In this document: piece by piece, positions 1 through 6,200 of the stretch
Numbering within the stretch: the first letter of the stretch is position 1
Layout of the letters: the number at the start of each line of letters is the position of its first letter
Made by a program: the position numbers and the translations under genes
Origin: Lachnospiraceae bacterium
Lineage (GTDB): Bacteria > Bacillota > Clostridia > Lachnospirales > Lachnospiraceae
Reading direction: 5' to 3'
Length of the DNA: 7,539 nucleotides
Assembly: GCA_900770785.1 (NCBI GenBank)
Contig: CAAGLJ010000148.1
Span: forward strand, 1-7,539
The notes under the pieces: generated by a model
Seen by the model: only the letters and a program-made list of their open reading frames with translations
Database searches by the model: none
What the model was told of the DNA's origin: nothing

Positions 1-1088
1 GCCAGTTCAATAAATTTCTCATCCTGCCCCACCTTCACAATCTCACTTACCAAAAGGGGAAGATGCCCATGAACCGCAATATTAACATAGCCCTTTTGCA
101 GAGCACCTATATTTACCTTTGAGGTTACACGATCACCTACACCAAATAAACTGTCCGTAGCGATAGAGGTTCCCACTACCCCGGAGAAGGTAAAGGCCAG
201 GCCGCAGCGTAAAAGCTGCTGCATGATACTTTTCCAGTCCCCATCCACTCCACAGCCGGTTTTATCATAGGCTTCAAATACCTCATGATATGCGCTGATA
301 GGAAGAATGTCCAGCTCCTCCCATACCTTTTGACGTTCCGGTGGTGCACAGGCCTTAATGGTTCTGAATTCATCGGGAACCGTACGGGACAAATCCTCCA
401 GAAGCACATCGGCCAAATCCTTTGCGATATGCTTTACCTGTCTGTGGTTGGTTCTGATTCCAAAGGCTTTTGCTGTATCAATTACCTTTTGTCTGCCCAT
501 AATCGGTATATCCAGCTTACCCTCTGCTGCCCACTTCAATGCCAGCATAACCTCACGGGCGTGCATTCCATGCTGTGCTGCCGCTGCCGCTGCTGAACGA
601 AGAAGATTTCTTGCAACGATTAAATCTGCATCAGCTCCACAGACACCTTTGGGAGATTTCTCCGTAATCTTACAAGGGCCCATATTACAAACCTTACAGC
701 ATATACCTGCCAGGCCAAAACTGCAGTGGGGCTTTTGACTGTCAAAACGGTCAAAAGCGGTGTCCATTCCAATCTGCTCTGCCCGTAAGATCATCTCCCG
801 TACTGCCGGATCAGGAGTCTGATCAATAACATCCTGTTTGGAAGGAAAAGTCTTCTTATATTCGGCCACTGCATTCATATAATCTCTGATGAACGCCTTG
901 TCGTCCTTCTCATCCTGATGATCTGCTTTTGCCACTATAGTCGGAATTCCATGCTTATCAAAACCAATCAATGCACGATGGTTATGTATATGGTCGACTC
1001 CTTTGCTGCTTCGACTGTGGGAATGTGTATGTTCATGCCTCTTCTGTTCATGCTCATTTGACTCCCCATGTGTATGCTTCTGCATCAT
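1..1088 (-). CDS. cooS: Anaerobic Ni-Fe carbon-monoxide dehydrogenase catalytic subunit, 5' part (runs off left edge)
   Basis: My own translation gives 362 open codons with no stop before the window edge. Known role: CooS interconverts CO and CO2 at a Ni-Fe-S C-cluster, passing electrons through B- and D-clusters in a cytoplasmic homodimer. Seen: the D/B-cluster cysteine signature at residues 122, 130, 131, 134, 139 and 150 (core HCSFGLAGICCKVCNMGPCK), the family's GVCGADAD and IVARNLLR stretches, and VHGH at 339-342, which should hold the C-cluster histidine ligand. The remaining C-cluster cysteines would lie outside the window. The family is usually about 630-640 residues with the first cysteine near residue 40. 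Here it is at 122, so there is an N-terminal extension of about 80 residues whose first 37 contain 10 histidines. The start is set by AAGGAGG at 1094-1100, 5 bases before an ATG-ATG pair; the second ATG is equally possible. The gene has its own promoter. Family call is firm; physiology (acetogenesis or CO oxidation) is not visible here. Confidence 0.95.
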   Translation of the reverse strand, partial: MMQKHTHGESNEHEQKRHEHTHSHSRSSKGVDHIHNHRALIGFDKHGIPTIVAKADHQDEKDDKAFIRDYMNAVAEYKKTFPSKQDVIDQTPDPAVREMILRAEQIGMDTAFDRFDSQKPHCSFGLAGICCKVCNMGPCKITEKSPKGVCGADADLIVARNLLRSAAAAAAQHGMHAREVMLALKWAAEGKLDIPIMGRQKVIDTAKAFGIRTNHRQVKHIAKDLADVLLEDLSRTVPDEFRTIKACAPPERQKVWEELDILPISAYHEVFEAYDKTGCGVDGDWKSIMQQLLRCGLAFTFSGVVGTSIATDSLFGVGDRVTSKVNIGALQKGYVNIAVHGHLPLLVSEIVKVGQDEKFIEL

Positions 1089-1124
1089 AAATACCTCCTT
1101 CAATACTTCCTGTAATTTAATACC

Positions 1125-1146
1125 TAGTAAATACTTGTATTTAGTA
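1125..1146. promoter_or_regulatory. Palindrome at predicted cooS transcription start, candidate operator
   Basis: Perfect 7-base arms TAAATAC and GTATTTA are separated by TT. Beyond one mismatched pair the symmetry continues with TA/TA, giving 10-base arms with one mismatch. It lies immediately downstream of the predicted -10 of the cooS promoter, covering about +1 to +22, a usual place for a repressor operator. It is 37 bases upstream of the start codon and lacks a T-tract, so it is not a terminator. The regulator is unknown; the site does not clearly match a consensus I know. Confidence 0.5.
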
Positions 1147-1153
1147 TGTTTTA

Positions 1154-1182
1154 AACTTATCAGACACATCACATGACGTCAA
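1154..1182 (-). promoter_or_regulatory. Predicted sigma-A promoter of cooS
   Basis: On the minus strand, TTGACG (1177-1182) lies 17 bases from TAAGTT (1154-1159). The -35 matches 5 of 6 consensus positions. The -10 is weak (3 of 6) but is preceded by TGA, an extended -10 (TGn). The upstream gene ends in a terminator, so an independent promoter is expected here. The -35 overlaps the 8-base palindrome TGACGTCA (1174-1181). Confidence 0.55.
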
Positions 1183-1230
1183 ATAAAAAAAACATATATC
1201 CAGTTATAGATATTTCTTATAGCAAGCAAT

Positions 1231-1259
1231 AAAAAAGGATGCATCATTTTTATGCATCC
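1231..1259 (-). terminator. Rho-independent terminator after the 71-residue cysteine-motif gene
   Basis: Perfect 8-base stem GGATGCAT (1237-1244) with ATGCATCC (1252-1259) and a 7-base loop. On the minus strand it is followed directly by six T residues (complement of 1231-1236). It separates the small gene from cooS. Confidence 0.85.
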
Positions 1260-1313
1260 AGTTTTACCCTATTCAGTTTATATTCCTGCCTGTTTATGCT
1301 TTAAAGATATGCA

Positions 1314-1529
1314 CTATCCTCTTACCGTACTTCTGCTGTATTCCATATTGATTTCTGAAATTTCTTTTAATCCGTCAATATAAGGCTGATAAATATCATC
1401 TATTCTTCCTCCGCCAAGATTATCACAACCATTACAGAAATCGCAGGCTCCTCCGCATACCGCCAGTGCCTGATTCACAATCTGCATCCGTTCCTCTCTT
1501 GTTGTATCCTTAATTTTAATTGATTTCAA
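1314..1529 (-). CDS. Small cysteine-motif protein of unknown function (71 aa, TTG start)
   Basis: A 71-residue soluble protein with no signal peptide or membrane segment. Four cysteines at 25, 29, 32 and 35 form CX3CX2CX2C within VCGGACDFCNGC, which suggests a bound metal or Fe-S cluster. A conserved-looking tract NLGGGRIDDIYQPYIDG follows. The start is TTG, supported by AAGGAGGG at 1536-1543 with a 6-base spacer; no in-frame ATG competes. Stop is TAG. The sequence resembles small hypothetical proteins I associate with Lachnospiraceae, but I know no function. It has its own promoter and terminator and sits just upstream of cooS, so a link to metal or redox metabolism is only inference. CX3CX2C recalls radical-SAM enzymes, but the protein is far too short to be one. 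Confidence 0.8.
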   Translation of the reverse strand: MKSIKIKDTTREERMQIVNQALAVCGGACDFCNGCDNLGGGRIDDIYQPYIDGLKEISEINMEYSRSTVRG

Positions 1530-1557
1530 AATGAACCCTCCTTAGTTATATAGTAAT

Positions 1558-1566
1558 ATTCTACCA
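1558..1566 (-). promoter_or_regulatory. Extended -10 promoter element for the cysteine-motif gene
   Basis: On the minus strand, TGGTAGAAT gives a TGn-extended -10 (TAGAAT, 1558-1563, 5 of 6 matches). It is positioned about 15 bases before the AAGGAGGG site. No convincing -35 is seen at 17 bases; the upstream sequence is an A/T-rich run, which is acceptable for extended -10 promoters. Confidence 0.5.
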
Positions 1567-1654
1567 TAAATCCTTAGATAAAAAATATTTTTTTGCACCT
1601 CTCCTCTCGTGTAATACCAGCATAAACTATGACATAAGGTAGGAGTCAACAGTT

Positions 1655-1707
1655 AAATAAAAAATAAAGCCTGCATTCTTAATCCATTTAAGACCTACAG
1701 GCTTTAT
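1655..1707 (-). terminator. Rho-independent terminator of the YbjQ operon
   Basis: Ten-base perfect arms ATAAAGCCTG (1664-1673) and CAGGCTTTAT (1698-1707). The 24-base interior holds a second 6-base stem TCTTAA (1677-1682)/TTAAGA (1688-1693), so the whole folds as one long hairpin with a small internal loop. On the minus strand it is followed by a T-rich tract. Confidence 0.85.
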
Positions 1708-1744
1708 GTAATCAATTCCCTCATCTAATTAAGGAGAAATAACT

Positions 1745-2056
1745 CTATTTAAATTTAACTGCTGTTCCATACGCGATTACCTCTGCTGCTCCCTGCATTA
1801 CTGCTGCCGATGCATAACGGATATTGACAACTGCGTCAGCTCCCATTCCTTCTGCTTCTTCTACCATACGCTTAGTAGCCAGAGCCCTTGCCTCATTCAT
1901 CATTTCAGTATAGCCCTTCAGTTCTCCGCCTACCAGGGTCTTAAAGCCCTGAGTAATGTCCTTCCCAATATTCTTACTCTGGATTGTACTTCCCCGTACC
2001 ATTCCCAGCATCTCCAGTTCTTTGCCGGTGATGTAATCAGTATTTACCAAGATCAT
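1745..2056 (-). CDS. YbjQ/UPF0145 family protein (heavy-metal-binding-type domain, DUF74)
   Basis: A 103-residue protein from MILVNTDYITGKE to the C-terminal GTAVKFK, which is full length for the UPF0145 (YbjQ, Pfam heavy-metal-binding YbjQ) family. Seen: the family pattern of N-terminal strand, GMVRGSTIQSKNIGKDI, a central VGGELKGYTEMMNEAR tract, and MGADAVVNIRY followed by the VIAYGTAVKF strand. Members are small cytoplasmic proteins that form ring-like oligomers; their role is unsettled and metal binding is a name rather than a proven activity. I choose the ATG at 2056. A GTG at 2068 would add four residues, but it overlaps the AAGGAG (2068-2073) that should serve as ribosome site, 11 bases before this ATG. 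The 5' end overlaps the upstream membrane gene by 20 bases, suggesting translational coupling. Confidence 0.9.
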   Translation of the reverse strand: MILVNTDYITGKELEMLGMVRGSTIQSKNIGKDITQGFKTLVGGELKGYTEMMNEARALATKRMVEEAEGMGADAVVNIRYASAAVMQGAAEVIAYGTAVKFK

Positions 2057-2267
2057 CTTCCTCACCACTCCTTATCTCTTTTATTCTGCTAATTAAAACA
2101 CTAATCATCACACCAGATAATAATACTGAAACAAGGACGATTAGTGCAGTTACCACAGGGACTGTGGGCGTCAGCAAAAAGAATACCCCGATACCCAAAT
2201 AATATAAAACAATGATTATCGTGATAATGACTGGTGCAATCATCTTTTTACCATGCCCATGCTTCAT
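2037..2267 (-). CDS. Small two-helix membrane protein, unknown function
   Basis: A 76-residue protein. Two hydrophobic segments at about residues 10-32 and 36-60 form a membrane hairpin. The N-terminus MKHGHGKK is short and basic; the C-terminal tail (61-76) is charged, ending GEEDDLGKY. Start is ATG with a GGGGGAG ribosome site at 2273-2279, 5 bases away. It is the first gene of a two-gene operon and its 3' end overlaps the YbjQ-family start by 20 bases, so the two products are probably made together and may interact at the membrane. I do not recognise a named family. Unlike some YbjQ neighbours it has no enzymatic motif. Confidence 0.8.
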   Translation of the reverse strand: MKHGHGKKMIAPVIITIIIVLYYLGIGVFFLLTPTVPVVTALIVLVSVLLSGVMISVLISRIKEIRSGEEDDLGKY

Positions 2268-2313
2268 AAAAACTCCCCCTCATACAGGATTTATCGCATT
2301 TAATGATAAATAA

Positions 2314-2342
2314 ATTATAATCTTTACCCTGCTTTTTTACAA
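2314..2342 (-). promoter_or_regulatory. Sigma-A promoter of the membrane-protein/YbjQ operon
   Basis: On the minus strand, TTGTAA (2337-2342), a 17-base spacer and a perfect TATAAT (2314-2319). The predicted start lies about 40 bases before the ATG at 2267. This is the best promoter in the window. Confidence 0.75.
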
Positions 2343-2373
2343 GACCCCTAAACTCGCTTTTTGTCCTGGTATA

Positions 2374-2397
2374 GACCTGTGAATGAGCTTTCAGGTC
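2374..2397 (-). terminator. Weak hairpin after the cohesin gene, possible terminator
   Basis: GACCTG/CAGGTC 6-base arms with a 12-base loop lie just after the cohesin stop. No T-tract follows on the minus strand, so it is a poor intrinsic terminator. Some readthrough into the next operon is possible. It is the only candidate between the two units. Confidence 0.25.
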
Positions 2398-2401
2398 AAT
2401 T

Positions 2402-3184
2402 TCAGCGTCTTTTCCTTTTCATAAAAATTACCAGTAAAATAACAAGCTCAACTATGGCTATTACCATGACTATAATGACGAGTATAATAATAAAATTGAA
2501 TTTTACATCGCTTTTTTCACTGGAATTTTCAGCACTATTTGCCACCTCAGCTTGGGGCTGAGCCTGGGACAGCCCATTTTCATCCGTATCTGCTGCTTCT
2601 GCTTCATCTCCATACACTGCCCCGTCCCTGTCCACCGACTCAGTCTGAGTCACCGTCCCGCTGACCGTTTTTTGTTTCAGGCCTGCTTCCGCATTTGCTG
2701 CTGTCTCGTTTGATCCTCCAGACTGCAGGGTAAACGTGGCAGATACATCGCTTATGGGGATATCCGTTTTTGCGTTTGAAACCACTATATCATTTAATAC
2801 TATAGAGGCAGTTTGCGCTGTTGACGCTTTTACCTTAAAAACAATTTGCGCAGCCACTTCTGCTTTGTCTCCATATCCATTCCTGTCTGTTACAAATTTT
2901 CCATTTTCCTCATTATAGGAAGGAGCAGACCAGCCGTTTTTTCCCTTTATTTCCACTAACTCCAGACATTCCTTATCATACAGGAGTTTTCCGCCTATTA
3001 CCACCAGTCCTTTTTCCACTTTAACATCAGACAAAATAACCTCTGCAATAAATGTTTCACCTGGACTGTATTCTTTCTTTGCCGTTTCCAGCTCTATTTT
3101 ACAGCTGTCGGCAGCATACACCTTTACTGTAGTACAAATTACCATTATTATGGTCAATAGGGCCATTCTTAATCTTTTATTCAT
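2402..3184 (-). CDS. Membrane-anchored single-cohesin protein
   Basis: A 260-residue cell-surface protein. Seen: signal peptide 1-24 (basic start, hydrophobic core, VYA/AD cleavage site); one cohesin-like beta-sandwich domain at about 28-153, beginning CKIELETAKKEYSPGETFIAEVILSD and ending DVSATFTL; an acidic, Ala/Ser/Thr/Glu-rich linker at 154-228; a transmembrane helix at about 230-255; and a basic KRKRR stop-transfer tail. Topology should be cohesin outside, tail in the cytoplasm. Known: cohesins bind dockerins tightly in a calcium-dependent way. The gene just upstream, 37 bases away, encodes a protein ending in a dockerin, so this is its likely receptor (inference). There is no enzymatic domain, no second cohesin and no sortase or SLH motif, so it is an anchor rather than a scaffoldin. 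The ribosome site is weak (GAGAAG, 3193-3198, 8 bases from the ATG). It is probably transcribed with the dockerin gene. Confidence 0.88.
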   Translation of the reverse strand: MNKRLRMALLTIIMVICTTVKVYAADSCKIELETAKKEYSPGETFIAEVILSDVKVEKGLVVIGGKLLYDKECLELVEIKGKNGWSAPSYNEENGKFVTDRNGYGDKAEVAAQIVFKVKASTAQTASIVLNDIVVSNAKTDIPISDVSATFTLQSGGSNETAANAEAGLKQKTVSGTVTQTESVDRDGAVYGDEAEAADTDENGLSQAQPQAEVANSAENSSEKSDVKFNFIIILVIIVMVIAIVELVILLVIFMKRKRR

Positions 3185-3221
3185 TTCGTTTTCTTCTCAT
3201 TTCATTTGGTTGACTTTATAT

Positions 3222-6200
3222 TCAGTCCGCTAAGCTAAGCTTCAGCAATGCCAAATCGGTCATCGTTACCCTTCCGTCTCTGTTCAAATCGGCGGCATCA
3301 AAATTGGCAGCAGTCAGTAAATCCTTCTCCAGTAAATGCAGCTTCAATCTCTCCAAATCACCAGCTCCTATTTCACCGTTTCCATCAATATCCTTTAAGA
3401 CAGAAAGAGTATATTTTCTGTCCTTGCCCACTAAAGCAACTGCATTTGTATTAATGACATCTTTGTCACTCAATACTCTTCCATTGCTGTCCATAATGGT
3501 TATACCTGCATCTGCTTTTACATTCTTCTTGAATTCCTCTACGTTTGTTCCTGGTTCGATATTGGAAATAAGGTCTGTTTTTACCTCATATTTAGTGGAA
3601 GTTATGTCATTTCCGGTGGCCTTTTCCTCCTTTTTCGTAATCCAGCTTACCGAGGCGGTTATCCTGCCAACACTCCCTGCAGTATCCTTATATACAAATT
3701 CAAAACTGCCGTTTTGGGTAAATGTATAGGTATCACTTCCACTGTTATTTTCAACAAGAATTTTTTCGTCACTCACCAGCCTTGCGGTTACTGCTTCCGT
3801 TGTTGCCTGTGTCGTGCTGTACTCAATTTTAACAACAGGCAATTTCTTTTTACTCGTATCCTCGAACAGATTAATCATCGCTGCAGACATATAGCTCCCC
3901 GAGGTGCTTTTTCCTACAACTTTAACGTATTGGGCCAGTACTGGCTCTGCAAAGTCCACCGATTTTACAGAATTACCTGCGTCCCAATTCGTTGATGCAA
4001 CCACCTGAGTCCAATTCTGTCCATCCTGGCTTACCAGTATCTGTGCATTTTTTACCCGACCGTTTGAACCATCCTTTCTGGGCACATACTCTACCCTGGA
4101 GATATAGGCAGGTACATCTAATTTTATGGTAATGTATTTGCTGCTGTCCGAACCATCCCACAGAGTATGCCAAATCGTATTGATATTTCCATCAATTGCA
4201 TTCGCCGCAGCGTTGCTGCTATTGTTCTGCTCCGTAGAAAAATCCGCAATACTCAGCCTGTCTATAGAAATATATTGGTATTTTTTATTGGTATCATTCT
4301 GGGTAAAGTTTAATGTAATGCTGTCACCCGCTAAAACAGTTCCTGTATTTCCTTTTCTTACCAAAATTGATTTATTGCCTGTTAAATCCGGTGTCCGGGC
4401 AGAAAATCGGGTCCATGCTCCGCCTGTGCCAAAGGACCATTCCATTTCATCGGTAATACCGATTACCCTGTTCTCATGATCGTTGCTGTACAGATTAGTT
4501 GGAGCCGATGCTTTGGTAATATCAATAGCATGTATATTTTCCTTGTCATAGCTTGTCCCAACCAAATGAATCAATATATCGTTTTGTTCATTAATTTTCT
4601 TCAGTTCTTTGTCCGTCAGCTTTAAGCTGTGTGCCTGTGTCTGTGTCCAGCTCTGCTTTCCATCCAGACTGTATTCCCACACTACTCCCACACCTTCAAA
4701 ACGACTGGAAAGCACAATTTCACCAGCATTTTTTCCATCAAAGGAGAACGTAGCCACTTCTGTATCAGTACTTCCTAACAAGCGCTTTGCCACTGCTTTT
4801 ACTGCCGTTTCCTGGATGGTATCCGCCGATGTAGCATTGGCTGCCTCTGTCAGTGAATTTTTTTGCAGTATGGTAAACCGCACTTTATATTCCATTGATG
4901 TTAAGTGAGGCTCAATCATCCTTAATAAATCGTACATTGCCAGCGGATAATATTTTAAATTTGCTGCTATTTCTTCCGCTAAGTTCATGTAGTCTTTTTC
5001 TATTTTTGCGGTATCTGCCTTATACAGATTGATTAATCCGTACCAGGCATCAAAATTAATCGCTTGGACGTCCAATGCTTTTCTATATATTTTTTCTAAT
5101 TTCTGCCCATCATTTTTATAGGTATTTGCCAACAGCAGTATCTTTTCTGCCTTTTCATAGTTCTCAAAATCATTCAGGGCAGCCTGTGCCAACAGCACAT
5201 AGGACACTGGATGGCCACTGGCGTAGCTTCCGCCCCCCCAGCCACAGGGCATTCTGACTCCCAGCTTTTCCGTTCTTCCCGAATATGCCCAGCCCGAAAC
5301 ATCATTATATAGATTCCATACGCCTTCTCCTTTACTATTATGAGAATAGACGATGTACGCTGCGTGTCCGGGCTGTCCTACCACACTGGAAGGAACACCG
5401 TATACTCCCTGAAGATTGGAGCCTGTTTTTGATATCCCTCCGCAAACGGCCCCTTCCTCAAAAACAATCCACAGCTTTGGATAGCCCTTTTGATATGTAA
5501 TATTATACCTGGACAGATTATATTTTTGATTCCATTTATCATAGTTGTCTTTACTATAATATTGCTCCAGCCTGTAGTTATAATCCATCTCATAATCGTA
5601 ACTGATATAGGTATAGGGATCTCTGCTGTTTTTCTCCCTTGAATAGGCATTTAACCACTCAATTTCTTCATCATCAATAATGTTATTCAGTACGAAGCGC
5701 ATCTCTTCAATATTCAGAGATTCAAATATTCTGTCGTCTAATAGTCCTTCCTGATGAAGCTTTTTGTAAATGGCATAACGCTTAATTGCATTAGAGTCAT
5801 TAGGGGCATCCGGATTCCCGCTGGCACCGGATACCCAAAGTCCTACCTTAGCTGAATGTGTCAGGGACAGAGTAATCATCATTCTGCGGTATAAATCCTT
5901 CAAAACAGTTCCTTCAGCAGTTACTCCTTCATTTTTCAAATCATCTTTATATACAGCATACAGGTCAGAAAGAACCCTTAATGCGTTGATGTGGGCTCCG
6001 TCCGGTTCCCCTCCCAGGACATAAAGACGCAGATTCTCCACATCACTCATCAGCCACAAAACTGCTGTCTTATATTCTTCTTTATATCTCACAAGCTGCT
6101 GCAGCTCATTATATCCTGCATTTTTTACGAATTCTCTTTGCAGCAGAGTAAGCTCGTAGGAGCCTGTTATCTCCTGATCAAGAGACATGGTTTTGATTAT

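Noticed and set aside
176..409. Minus-strand 77-residue frame
   Set aside because: It is an alternative frame within cooS; the cooS frame continues open through this stretch with conserved family sequence.
285..738. Plus-strand frames of 103 and 126 residues
   Set aside because: They lie wholly inside cooS on the opposite strand and lack any recognisable motif or ribosome site; the cooS frame carries the cluster cysteines.
1314..1529. Radical-SAM enzyme suggested by CX3CX2C
   Set aside because: At 71 residues it cannot form the required barrel, and a fourth nearby cysteine fits a simple metal or cluster site better.
2361..2561. Plus-strand 66-residue hydrophobic frame
   Set aside because: It is antisense to the cohesin protein's transmembrane segment; the hydrophobicity is an antisense by-product.
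5378..5650. Minus-strand 90-residue frame
   Set aside because: It is out of frame within the dockerin gene, across the transglutaminase-like region, and shows no motif.
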